Below are positions 16,139 to 24,398 of a DNA stretch of 28,156 nucleotides, in pieces. The notes beneath the pieces were generated by a model. That model ran no database searches, was not told the DNA's origin, and worked only from the letters and a program-made list of their open reading frames with translations. This stretch comes from an uncultured Prevotella sp. GTDB lineage: Bacteria > Bacteroidota > Bacteroidia > Bacteroidales > Bacteroidaceae. Numbering within the stretch: position 1 is the stretch's first letter; each line of letters begins with the position of its first letter. The stretch covers positions 1 to 28,156 of the forward strand of contig CALCVT010000061.1 of the NCBI GenBank assembly GCA_937906495.1, in the 5' to 3' direction. A program made the position numbers and the translations under genes.

Positions 16139-16508
16139 AGGTATATGGCTGTGATTACATGGCTTGTGATATGATGTTTCCTGAAATGTACACTACCCTA
16201 AAAGAATATAGCGTTGTATTTAGGTGTTGCCGTTTTAGTCATTGAGTCGAATCAGATTGTAGTTGCGTTAAGTCATTAAGATTACAAATGCTTTATAAGT
16301 GAACAGACAATATGTCTTGTTTAGGTGTTGGTTCGTACGAAAGATTTTTGCGAAGGTATGAATTTTCAGACAAAATGGCATTATTAGCTAATGTATGTTA
16401 CAAATAGCGCCTTGGCAGTCACTTTGTAATATTAAGGGCAAAACACAATCTCGAACCTTTGGACGAGGGATTGCACCAGAATTGCAAACAAATAAAATAA
16501 TATACGCT
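16139..16508. other. Intergenic region upstream of clpB
   Basis: 370 nt with no convincing gene. It holds an 11-bp direct repeat TTTAGGTGTTG at 16219-16229 and 16320-16330. The second copy overlaps a weak candidate promoter (TTTA 16320-16323, 19 nt, GATTTTTG 16343-16350), which would give clpB a leader of roughly 150 nt. No CIRCE-type inverted repeat was seen. Confidence 0.35.
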
Positions 16509-19106
16509 ATGAACTTTGACAAATTCACTATTAAGGCACAGCAAGCTGTGCAGCAGGCAGCCGAACGTGCCACACAACAAGGGCAGCAGGCTATAACGCC
16601 GCTACACTTGTTGGCAGGAGTCTTGCTTGTAGGTGAGAACGCAACTCGTTTTTTGCTGGGTAAAGCAGGTGTAAATGAGCATACCCTTCAAGCAGCTATA
16701 GATAATGAACTCCGGCGTCAGCCCCGTGTAGAAGGTGGACAGCCCTATTTTGATCAGGATGCAGCGCAGGTTGTAAGCAAAGCTCAAGATTTTGCCCGCG
16801 AAACAGGCGATACCTATGTATCGCTCGAGTCGTTGCTGATGGCACTGCTAACTGTTAAAAGTACAGCTTCGCAAATGCTGAAAGATGCCGGTATGACGTC
16901 CGAAACTCTTAAGCAGGCTATAGCCGATCTGAGAGGTGGACGTAAGGCCGACTCACAGTCGAGCGAAGATACTTACCAAGCATTGCAAAAATATGCACGT
17001 AACTTGGTAGATGAGGCGCGCGACGGCAAACTCGACCCTGTAATTGGCAGAGATGAGGAAATCAGACGTGTGCTTCAAATTCTTTCGCGGCGCACTAAAA
17101 ATAATCCCATTCTTATTGGTGAACCCGGTACTGGTAAGACGGCTATTGTAGAAGGACTCGCCCAGCGTATTGTACGTGGTGATGTGCCCGAAAATTTGAA
17201 AAATAAAAAACTCTTTTCGCTCGATATGGGGGCACTCGTGGCTGGGGCTAAGTATAAGGGCGAATTTGAAGAACGACTCAAGAGTGTGATAAATGAGGTT
17301 ACGCAGGCACAGGGTGATATCATTCTCTTTATCGACGAAATTCATACCTTGGTAGGAGCTGGAAAAAGTGAAGGCGCTATGGATGCTGCCAATATCTTGA
17401 AACCGGCATTGGCACGTGGCGAGTTGCGCAGTATTGGTGCAACAACTTTAGAGGAGTATCAAAAGTACTTTGAAAAGGATAAGGCGCTGGAGCGGCGTTT
17501 TCAGACAGTATTGGTAGATGAACCGACTCCTGAAGATGCAATTTCTATTTTGCGTGGACTCAAGGAACGTTATGAAAATCACCATAAGGTGCGTATACAA
17601 GATGATGCATTGATTGCTGCCGTTCAGTTGTCCCACCGATACATTTCAGATCGTTTCTTGCCTGATAAAGCAATTGACTTGATGGATGAGGCTGCGGCTA
17701 AACTCCGTATGGAACGTGATTCACAACCCGAAGAACTCGATGAGATTACACGTAGGTTGCGTCAACTCGAAATAGAACGTGAAGCCATTAAACGCGAAAA
17801 CGATGTGCCTAAACTCGAAGCGCTGAATCAAGATATTGCTGAACTTGAGGAACGCGAAAAGGATTTAAGGGCCAAATGGGAAGGTGAGAAAGAGGTGCTG
17901 CAGCGCATACAGCAGGATAAACAGCAAATGGAAGAATTGAAGTTCGAAGCCGAACGTGCTGAACGTGAAGGAAACTACGGTCGGGTGGCTGAAATCAGAT
18001 ATGGCAAACTTCAAGCTCTGCAAAACGATATTGATGTACAGCAGCAACAACTCAAAAGTAGGCAGGGGGCTGCAGCAATGGTTAAAGAGGAGGTGACGCC
18101 TGATGATATTGCCGATGTCGTGGCCCGTTGGACAGGAATTCCTGTGACGCGTATGTTGCAGAGTGAACGCGAAAAACTCTTACATTTGGAGGCAGAATTG
18201 CATCAGCGTGTGGTAGGCCAGGACGAGGCAATCGCAGCAGTAGCCGATGCTGTGCGTCGATCGCGTGCTGGTTTGCAAGATCCTAAGCGTCCCATAGGTT
18301 CATTTATCTTTTTGGGTACGACAGGTGTGGGTAAAACCGAACTAGCCAAGGCGCTGGCCGACTATTTGTTCAATGACGAGAATATGATGACTCGTATTGA
18401 TATGAGCGAATATCAAGAAAAGTTCAGTGTGAGTCGTTTGGTTGGAGCCCCTCCGGGATATGTGGGCTATGAGGAGGGCGGACAGCTCACAGAGGCTGTT
18501 CGGCGTAAGCCTTATAGTGTAGTACTTTTCGATGAAATTGAAAAGGCACACCCCGATGTGTTCAACATTTTGTTGCAAGTGCTTGATGATGGTAGGCTGA
18601 CCGACAATAAGGGACGTACGGTGAACTTCAAGAACACGATAATTATCATGACGTCGAATATGGGCTCGCAACTCATTCAGCAGCAGTTTGAAACACTTGG
18701 ACAGAAGCAAGGGGCAGCTCGTGAGCAACTCATTGACGAAACAAAGACACAAGTACTCGAAATGCTGAAGCGTACCATTCGACCAGAATTTCTGAACCGC
18801 ATAGACGATATAATTATGTTTGAGCCTCTCACACAGATACAAATCGAAGAAATTGTGCGTTTGCAGGTTAATGGTATTTGTCGTTTGCTCAAGGAACAGC
18901 AAGTAGAGTTGTCTGTATCGGACGAAGCTGTTAAATTGGTAGCTCGTGCCGGATTCGATCCTGAGTTTGGTGCACGTCCTGTGAAGCGTGCCTTGCAACG
19001 TTTGTTACTCAATGATTTAAGTCGTGCGTTGTTGGCAGGCACAGTTGATAAGGAAAAGCCTATTTGTGTAGACGTTGCAAACGATGTTCTTATATTTCAT
19101 AATTAA
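16509..19106 (+). CDS. clpB: ClpB disaggregase (Hsp100 AAA+ chaperone)
   Basis: An 865-residue ATP-driven chaperone that, with DnaK, pulls proteins out of aggregates in the cytoplasm after heat stress. In order: Clp-N double repeat (about 1-145), first AAA+ module with Walker A GEPGTGKT at 204-211 and Walker B FIDEIHTLVGAG, then the coiled-coil middle domain (about 400-525, rich in Glu/Arg/Gln) that separates ClpB from ClpA/ClpC. The second AAA+ module follows, with Walker A GTTGVGKT near residue 603 and Walker B LFDEIEKAHPD, then the C-terminal D2-small domain. The frame is open 38 codons further upstream, but that extension has no family character; MNFDKFTIKAQQ is the standard ClpB beginning, so the ATG at 16509 was chosen. 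Heat regulation is expected from the family; no known heat-shock operator is visible. Confidence 0.97.
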   Translation: MNFDKFTIKAQQAVQQAAERATQQGQQAITPLHLLAGVLLVGENATRFLLGKAGVNEHTLQAAIDNELRRQPRVEGGQPYFDQDAAQVVSKAQDFARETGDTYVSLESLLMALLTVKSTASQMLKDAGMTSETLKQAIADLRGGRKADSQSSEDTYQALQKYARNLVDEARDGKLDPVIGRDEEIRRVLQILSRRTKNNPILIGEPGTGKTAIVEGLAQRIVRGDVPENLKNKKLFSLDMGALVAGAKYKGEFEERLKSVINEVTQAQGDIILFIDEIHTLVGAGKSEGAMDAANILKPALARGELRSIGATTLEEYQKYFEKDKALERRFQTVLVDEPTPEDAISILRGLKERYENHHKVRIQDDALIAAVQLSHRYISDRFLPDKAIDLMDEAAAKLRMERDSQPEELDEITRRLRQLEIEREAIKRENDVPKLEALNQDIAELEEREKDLRAKWEGEKEVLQRIQQDKQQMEELKFEAERAEREGNYGRVAEIRYGKLQALQNDIDVQQQQLKSRQGAAAMVKEEVTPDDIADVVARWTGIPVTRMLQSEREKLLHLEAELHQRVVGQDEAIAAVADAVRRSRAGLQDPKRPIGSFIFLGTTGVGKTELAKALADYLFNDENMMTRIDMSEYQEKFSVSRLVGAPPGYVGYEEGGQLTEAVRRKPYSVVLFDEIEKAHPDVFNILLQVLDDGRLTDNKGRTVNFKNTIIIMTSNMGSQLIQQQFETLGQKQGAAREQLIDETKTQVLEMLKRTIRPEFLNRIDDIIMFEPLTQIQIEEIVRLQVNGICRLLKEQQVELSVSDEAVKLVARAGFDPEFGARPVKRALQRLLLNDLSRALLAGTVDKEKPICVDVANDVLIFHN

Positions 19107-19189
19107 TCCATTTATATGACCTTGGTCCCGTACTCATCTGCTAAACGGAGGGTTCGGGCTTTGGTCGTTTTATAGACATAAAAAACAAA

Positions 19190-19714
19190 ATGAAAAATCC
19201 CGTATTGGAAGCTATTAAGACGAGACGTAGTATTCGCAAATTCCGTACTGATGATGTACCCCAGGAATTGATAGATCAGGTAATAGAGGCTGGCACCTAT
19301 GCAGCCTCGGGTAGAGGATATCAACCCTGGATTGTAATACAAGTAACAGACAAGGACATTAAAGAACGTTTGCGTAAGGACAATGCGCGCATTATGGAGG
19401 CTGGTGAGCAGGCCGATCCTTTTTATGGTGCACCGGTTTATTTGATTGTTTTGGCTGAGCGGGCTAATCCTAATCATGTGTATGATGGAACCTTGCTCAT
19501 GGGGAACATGATGTTGGCGGCTCATGCACTTGGTTTGGGATCATGTTGGATTAACCGTGCAAAGCAGGAGTTCGAGATGCCCGAATGGAAGGTATGGCTT
19601 CGGTCATTGGGTATTGAGGGTGACTATGAAGGAATCGCTCATTTGGCATTGGGATATCCCGATGGCGAACCGCGTCCGGCTAAACCACGTGTGCCTTGTG
19701 TGTACAAGGTATAG
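19190..19714 (+). CDS. Nitroreductase-family flavoprotein
   Basis: A 174-residue FMN-dependent oxidoreductase of the nitroreductase superfamily, a cytoplasmic homodimer that uses NAD(P)H to reduce nitro, quinone or similar compounds. The FMN-phosphate-binding RRSIRKF is at residues 12-18, AASGRGYQPW at 38-47 corresponds to the usual APSG-x-N-x-QPW, and GLGSCWI is the second flavin-contacting motif. It is on the short side for the family. It begins 83 nt after clpB and might be read through from it, though no promoter or terminator in the gap is convincing. It points towards the divergently placed AraC-type gene, so the two converge on the terminator at 20039-20083. The physiological substrate is unknown. 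Confidence 0.9.
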   Translation: MKNPVLEAIKTRRSIRKFRTDDVPQELIDQVIEAGTYAASGRGYQPWIVIQVTDKDIKERLRKDNARIMEAGEQADPFYGAPVYLIVLAERANPNHVYDGTLLMGNMMLAAHALGLGSCWINRAKQEFEMPEWKVWLRSLGIEGDYEGIAHLALGYPDGEPRPAKPRVPCVYKV

Positions 19715-20195
19715 ATAAGTAAACGGAAAAGTCATCGCGCGAATTTTTATATTTATGTGATGGCTTAGTGCAAGCGCATTTTCTGTCCTCTTATTAAGAT
19801 TTTTACAAAGTCTTGTTTGTATATATCTTGTAATAGGATAGGACTTAGTACTCGTTACATGTTTGATATATAGCCGCAAGGTTTTAGCATCAATCGTTCA
19901 AAATTCCTGCTCAAAAGCGTTTGAGGTAAAAATCTTTAATAAGCTATTTATCTTGGAGAAGAGGTATTCCCTTATGTTACCGATGCTAGGGCTCTGAGCC
20001 TTATCTATGATGTATTGGAGTAATAGTTTATGAGCTGTAAAAAATGAATAAGGGCTGGAGTACCCATGTACTCCAGCCCTTATAGATAATAGGGATATAG
20101 CGTGCTTACCGGTGGTGTAGTCGTAAACTACTTTCCAGGTATGCTTTGGTTTCTTTTACAGCATAAATTTCCTGTAATCATTATTGTTAGCACAA
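19715..20195. other. Convergent intergenic region
   Basis: About 480 nt between the nitroreductase and AraC-type genes without a supportable ORF or RNA gene. Its only strong element is the 16-bp hairpin at 20048-20083. A weaker inverted repeat (19729-19736 with 19759-19766, one G-T pair, 22-nt loop) lies just after the nitroreductase stop. Confidence 0.5.
20039..20083 (-). terminator. Intrinsic terminator of the AraC-type gene
   Basis: A perfect 16-bp stem (20048-20063 with 20068-20083) closes a 4-nt loop. Read on the minus strand, it is followed after three bases by six T residues (20039-20044). It lies about 110 nt past the AraC-type stop codon. On the plus strand there is no T-run, so it is directional, though a hairpin this strong could also slow plus-strand transcription. 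Confidence 0.8.
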
Positions 20196-21077
20196 CTAGG
20201 GAATTAACCCCTTGCGATAGAACTTGGGTGAAACGCCTAAATGCTTCTTGACATATTTTCCAAAGAAGGAAATAGATGGGAAGTTAAGTTCAGAAACAAT
20301 CTCCTTTATGGTCTTTTCAGGGCGCATAAGCAATCGTTTGACATCATTAATCACATAGTGATTGATAATGTATGAGGCAGTTTCGCCACACGAGTGTTTG
20401 CAAATGGTACTCAAGTATTTAGGAGTTACATGGAGCATATTGGCGTACCAATTTACAGAACGGGGCTTGGGGTATGTTTGAAGTAACAAATCGATGAACT
20501 TTTTGAAGATGTTATCGCCCGATGTGAATCTTAAAGGAGTATCGTGCAGATATTGTTCTAATATAATATAGAACTCGTATAGAAAGGCTTGTGTCAGACA
20601 AGTGGTAATAAAGCGCTGATGGGCATTGGTATGTGCAGCTTGCAGTTTGGCGCGAATCAATTCGTAGTATTGGCAGTATATTTTTCCGGCTTCGTTCGAA
20701 AGATGGATGAGAGGGTGTTGCTCCAAATGCATACGTATGTTCCATACATTGGTAGGAATGTTGTCCAAGGCGTTTAAAAAGGTTGTCGATAGGTAAAGGC
20801 CACAGTAACTAAAGTCTTTTGATAATGTTCCGTTTTCAATGAGAGTACCTGGTTGGCAGATAAGCAAGTCATTTTGGCGAATTTGGACTTTTTGGTTGTT
20901 GATATGGAGCGTACCTTCGCCTTGAGTGCAAATGAGCGAAGCAAAATTAGTGAGTTTGTGCTTTGTGTGCGTTTGGTCTTGGTGGTTGATTGGATTGATG
21001 ATGCCCATCCAGTTTTTGGGATATGCTTTCTCTTCGGAATGTGTGGATGGTTGCGAATAGGTCTTTGTTTCTTCCAT
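20196..21077 (-). CDS. AraC/XylS-family transcriptional regulator
   Basis: A 293-residue DNA-binding regulator. The N-terminal part (about 40-150) has the pattern of a cupin-type sensing domain (LICTQGEGTLHINNQ, then NDLLICQPGTL), as in regulators that respond to a small ligand. The C-terminal 100 residues form the AraC double helix-turn-helix: first motif in SVNWYANMLHVTPKYLSTICK, second in TIKEIVSELNFPSISFFGKYVKKHLGVSP, ending with the family-typical FYRKG. The start at ATG 21075-21077 gives a normal length. It is divergent from the DUF4105-pseudophosphatase-secA group and convergent with the nitroreductase gene, so either side could hold targets. A hairpin followed by T residues lies 37 nt upstream of its start codon and may be an attenuator. 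The ligand is unknown. Confidence 0.9.
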   Translation of the reverse strand: MEETKTYSQPSTHSEEKAYPKNWMGIINPINHQDQTHTKHKLTNFASLICTQGEGTLHINNQKVQIRQNDLLICQPGTLIENGTLSKDFSYCGLYLSTTFLNALDNIPTNVWNIRMHLEQHPLIHLSNEAGKIYCQYYELIRAKLQAAHTNAHQRFITTCLTQAFLYEFYIILEQYLHDTPLRFTSGDNIFKKFIDLLLQTYPKPRSVNWYANMLHVTPKYLSTICKHSCGETASYIINHYVINDVKRLLMRPEKTIKEIVSELNFPSISFFGKYVKKHLGVSPKFYRKGLIP

Positions 21078-21113
21078 AATTTATGGCAAATGCTTTTGGA
21101 GAGCAAATTAAGT

Positions 21114-21143
21114 AAAAAGTTTCAGTATGGGCGCAGCTGAAAC
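21114..21143 (-). terminator. Hairpin plus T-tract in leader of AraC-type gene
   Basis: On the minus strand GTTTCAG (21137-21143) pairs with CTGAAAC (21119-21125) around an 11-nt loop, followed directly by TTTTT (21114-21118). It lies just before the AraC-type start codon, with no gene upstream to terminate on that strand. It would therefore act as an attenuator, or shield the gene from antisense-direction read-through. Confidence 0.5.
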
Positions 21144-21309
21144 CTTATTTATAATAAAGCCCTTCTTTTTAACCAAACTGTGATACTCATAGTTGTAATA
21201 TTTATAGGCTTTGTATATTGCTTGTTGAGGTGGATAAGGTACGTACTGCATATGGAAAATTAAACAGAAGCAAACCTGAGAAGTACAATATTCAAAAAGT
21301 GCCTCCATC

Positions 21310-21342
21310 TTCGGTCTAATTCCTAATTATATTGTACCTTTG
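21310..21342 (+). promoter_or_regulatory. Promoter of the DUF4105-phosphatase-like unit
   Basis: TTCG (21310-21313), 21 nt, TACCTTTG (21335-21342). The -7 box is exact and the -33 box has one mismatch. The inferred transcript start near 21349 gives a leader of about 33 nt. The rest of the 304-nt divergent region (21078-21381) holds only the hairpin described for the AraC-type gene. Confidence 0.6.
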
Positions 21343-21381
21343 CGGCTGATTATTTTAAAATAAGGCCGTTTGTAGGTCCAT

Positions 21382-22623
21382 ATGATTTCAATGAAACGTT
21401 TACTTTGTGTTCTCATATTCTGTCTTTTAGGATGGTCTGTCAGCCTCCGTGCTCAGCAGGTAGTCTCATTAGATAGTGCTGCTCATCCATCCGACTCGGT
21501 AGTGATTAGTTTGCTCACATGTTCGCCCGGACCACTTGTTTATGAGTTGTATGGTCATACAGCGCTTCGTGTACGCGAGATTGGTAAATACCGTCAGAGT
21601 GATTGGGTTTTCAATTACGGCACATTTTCGTTTAAGCAACCTAATTTTGTTGGTCGTTTTGTGATGGGGACGCCCGATTATGAGCTTGGGGTACTTCCAT
21701 ATGCTTATTTTTACGAAGAATATGTCCGGTCCGGCAGAGGCATACAAGAGCAAAAACTAAACTTGACGTCTGACGAAGCCCGAAAACTGGTAGATGCTTT
21801 AAGTGATAACTTATTGCCCGAAAACGCTACTTACCGCTATAATATATTCTATGATAATTGTGTAACACGCGCTATACGTGCAATAGAGCAAGCTGTAGAT
21901 GGCCAAATTGTTTGGGGAAAGACAGAACCTGGCTTAACCCTTCGCAGTATGGTACACGAGTTTTCAAAAGTTTCCCCATGGAATAGCTTTGGACAAGATT
22001 TAGTGCTCGGGGCTGAAGCCGACCGACCCGCTGATCTGCAAATTCAAATGTTTGCTCCGCTCTATGCCAGCCGTTATGTTGCACAAGCGATGGTACGCGA
22101 CAAGTCGGGGAAAATGCGTCATTTGGCAGCTCCGCCTTTGACACTTCTGCCTGAAACTGCACAAAATACAGCCGAATCGTTCCAAATAACGCCTATGTGG
22201 GGATTTGGCATGCTTCTTGCATTTGTGTTGTTGTTGACAGTCTTGGAATATGTTAGAAAGAAGTATTATTGGCAGTTGGATGCTCTCTTGTTCTTCCTGC
22301 AGGGATTGGCGGGATGTATCGTTGCCTTTTTGTTCTTCTTCTCAGCACATCCAACCGTTGGCAGCAACTATTTGGTAGCTTTGTTTAATCCGTTGCCACT
22401 GTTGATGTTTCCTTGGTTGATGAAAGCTGCTTCGAATGGCTATCGCTTCAAGGGAATGTATTTGCAGTTGCTTATGGTGCAAGTTACACTCATTTGTGGC
22501 CTTTGCGGTTTGCAGCATTTCCCGATTGAGGTGTATCTTATAATTTTGATTTTGGATGTGCGTTTGCTCGCTCATTTTCTCTTTACAAAAAAAAGGACTA
22601 AATCCACTCTCGAAACCTACTAA
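21382..22623 (+). CDS. DUF4105 (Lnb N-terminal periplasmic domain) membrane protein
   Basis: A 413-residue envelope protein. Residues 4-24 form a signal peptide ending near LRAQQ. The following region to about 250 matches the DUF4105 / Lnb N-terminal periplasmic family, with GHTALRV around His59 and YNIFYDNCVTR around Cys160. These look like the His-Cys pair of a papain/NlpC-type fold and suggest, as inference, thiol peptidase or amidase-like activity in the periplasm. The C-terminal 140 residues hold about five hydrophobic segments (from near 271 to 405), anchoring it in the inner membrane. An in-frame ATG three codons downstream (21391) is an equally good start. It overlaps the next gene by one base (TAATG), so the two are probably translated together. 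The family's substrate is not known to me. Confidence 0.85.
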   Translation: MISMKRLLCVLIFCLLGWSVSLRAQQVVSLDSAAHPSDSVVISLLTCSPGPLVYELYGHTALRVREIGKYRQSDWVFNYGTFSFKQPNFVGRFVMGTPDYELGVLPYAYFYEEYVRSGRGIQEQKLNLTSDEARKLVDALSDNLLPENATYRYNIFYDNCVTRAIRAIEQAVDGQIVWGKTEPGLTLRSMVHEFSKVSPWNSFGQDLVLGAEADRPADLQIQMFAPLYASRYVAQAMVRDKSGKMRHLAAPPLTLLPETAQNTAESFQITPMWGFGMLLAFVLLLTVLEYVRKKYYWQLDALLFFLQGLAGCIVAFLFFFSAHPTVGSNYLVALFNPLPLLMFPWLMKAASNGYRFKGMYLQLLMVQVTLICGLCGLQHFPIEVYLIILILDVRLLAHFLFTKKRTKSTLETY

Positions 22624-24239
22624 TGAATTCGAATAATCGCTCTACGCTCCGTCCGGTTGTTGCCATGCGTTTGCCGCTACTCATGTCGTTGCTTACGGCA
22701 ATGACTGTTTTGTCGGCTCCAGAGGCAGCAGCGGCCCGTACGGGAGTGCCTCGTGTGGTAGTCAATATATTGGTCGACCAATTGCGAACCGACTATCTAA
22801 ATGCCTTCATGCCACTTTATGGGCAGGAAGGCTTTGTGCGTTTACTTAATAGTGGGCGCGTGTACCACCAGGCCGAATATCCTCAATATCGTCCGGATCG
22901 TGCTTCGGCAACCGCAACTTTAGCTACAGGAACTACACCTTATAATCATGGTATTATTGGTCTAAAATGGTTGAACCGTGAAACATTGCGTCCAACGTTT
23001 TGTGTCGACGATCGTAAGTATTCCGGTTTGAGTACTAATGATGCAACAGCGCCTACCTATTTGGCTGTTTCTACAATTGGCGACGAACTTAAGGTTGCCA
23101 CGGAGGGAAAGTCAATCGTTTATGCTATTGCACCATATCGCGATGTAGCTGTGTTGAGTGCAGGACATGCTGCTGATGGTGCTATTTGGATAGACGATAA
23201 TACGGGTGATTGGTGTTCAACAAACTATTATGGCTCGGTTTTGCCTTCATGGGTATCTGTTCTCAATGGCAATAGTCTGGCAGGGCGCATTAAGGATTTG
23301 AGTTGGAAACCCTCTAATCAGTTGGTAGGAAGCTATTCCTATTTCCTCTCGGGAGGGATGAAAGAGCCCTTTGAACATAAGTTTAAGGATGAAACTCGCT
23401 TTGTGTCTTACAAAACTAGTGCGCTCGTTAATTCCGAGGTGCTACGTGCAGTGGGGCATTGCTTTAATGGCACCATGATTGGGGCAGACGAGGTAACCGA
23501 TTATTTGGCTGTAACCTTTTACGCAGGTAATTTTAACCATCGTCCGGTAACTGAAGCTCCGTTAGAGCAACAAGATATTTATGTCCGACTTGATAAAGCT
23601 GTGGCTGAACTCATGAAGTCGGTTGAGCGAAAAGTAGGGCAGGGTAATGCTCTCTTTGTACTGACGTCAACCGGCTATGCTGACGAACCCAATACAGATC
23701 TTTCAAAGTATCGCATACCAACCGGCAGTTTTAATATGGACCGTGCTGCTGCATTGCTTAATATGTATCTAGTAGCAGTTTATGGTCAGGGGCAGTATGT
23801 AGAGTCGACCTTCGGAACAGAGTTCTATCTTAATCACAAGCTGATTGAAAATAAGCAAATCAACTTAGCCGAGATGCTAGAACGCGTCCAGGACTTCTTG
23901 CTTCAGTTGTCGGGTGTAAAGGATGTATATACGTCAACCCGCCTCATGCAAGGTGCTTGGACACCAGGTATCAGTCGCATACGCGGAGCTTATAATCCCA
24001 AATATTCGGGTGACGTACTTATTGAGGTTGCACCAGGATGGCATTACGTCAGCAACATGAGCAACGAGAATCAACTCGTGCGCGAATCGTACATTCCATT
24101 TCCTATTATATTTCTGGGCGAAGGCTTTAAGGCTGAATCAGTCACAACTCCAGTAACTGTTGATTACATTGCTCCTACTATAGCCAAGGCAATACGTATC
24201 AGAGCCCCCAACGCCTGCAGTGCCGCACCGCTCTTTTAA
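22623..24239 (+). CDS. Alkaline-phosphatase-fold protein, active site apparently lost
   Basis: A 538-residue secreted or periplasmic protein with a signal peptide (hydrophobic 17-33, then Ala-rich cleavage region at 35-39) and the fold of type I phosphodiesterase/PafA-like alkaline phosphatases. Landmarks are VDQLRTDYL (metal Asp52 kept), ATGTTPYNHGIIG (101-113) and YNPKYSGDVLIEVAPGW (457-473). Aligned by eye with PafA-like enzymes, most catalytic residues are missing: the nucleophile Thr position is Arg93, the following GH is A-T, the Asn of GNDW is Leu114, the D-x-x-x-H site reads N303...H306, the DH pair of TADHG is Thr350-Gly351, and the THG histidine falls on Asn. It is thus probably a binding or scaffold protein rather than a phosphatase. 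It is coupled to DUF4105 upstream and lies 159 nt before secA. Confidence 0.85.
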   Translation: MNSNNRSTLRPVVAMRLPLLMSLLTAMTVLSAPEAAAARTGVPRVVVNILVDQLRTDYLNAFMPLYGQEGFVRLLNSGRVYHQAEYPQYRPDRASATATLATGTTPYNHGIIGLKWLNRETLRPTFCVDDRKYSGLSTNDATAPTYLAVSTIGDELKVATEGKSIVYAIAPYRDVAVLSAGHAADGAIWIDDNTGDWCSTNYYGSVLPSWVSVLNGNSLAGRIKDLSWKPSNQLVGSYSYFLSGGMKEPFEHKFKDETRFVSYKTSALVNSEVLRAVGHCFNGTMIGADEVTDYLAVTFYAGNFNHRPVTEAPLEQQDIYVRLDKAVAELMKSVERKVGQGNALFVLTSTGYADEPNTDLSKYRIPTGSFNMDRAAALLNMYLVAVYGQGQYVESTFGTEFYLNHKLIENKQINLAEMLERVQDFLLQLSGVKDVYTSTRLMQGAWTPGISRIRGAYNPKYSGDVLIEVAPGWHYVSNMSNENQLVRESYIPFPIIFLGEGFKAESVTTPVTVDYIAPTIAKAIRIRAPNACSAAPLF

Positions 24240-24398
24240 TACTTATATTTATTAGTTCCAAAAGAGCGCGACAGTTATATCTGTTATAGTTGCTTTAGAC
24301 TTGAAACAGAATCATTCTTAATCGGCAATCAAGCCGCTTTCACATTTCATGCCTCTCCAATATAGGGGCTCATCTCTTTCTGAAACAATAACAAAATC

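Noticed and set aside
16412..16429. Sigma-54-like promoter (TTGGCA...TTTGT) upstream of clpB
   Set aside because: The second element has GT instead of the required GC after GG-N10, and there is no other evidence for sigma-54 control. It is most likely chance.
16395..16508. 38-codon N-terminal extension of ClpB
   Set aside because: The extension has no ClpB character, and the ATG at 16509 begins the normal family N terminus.
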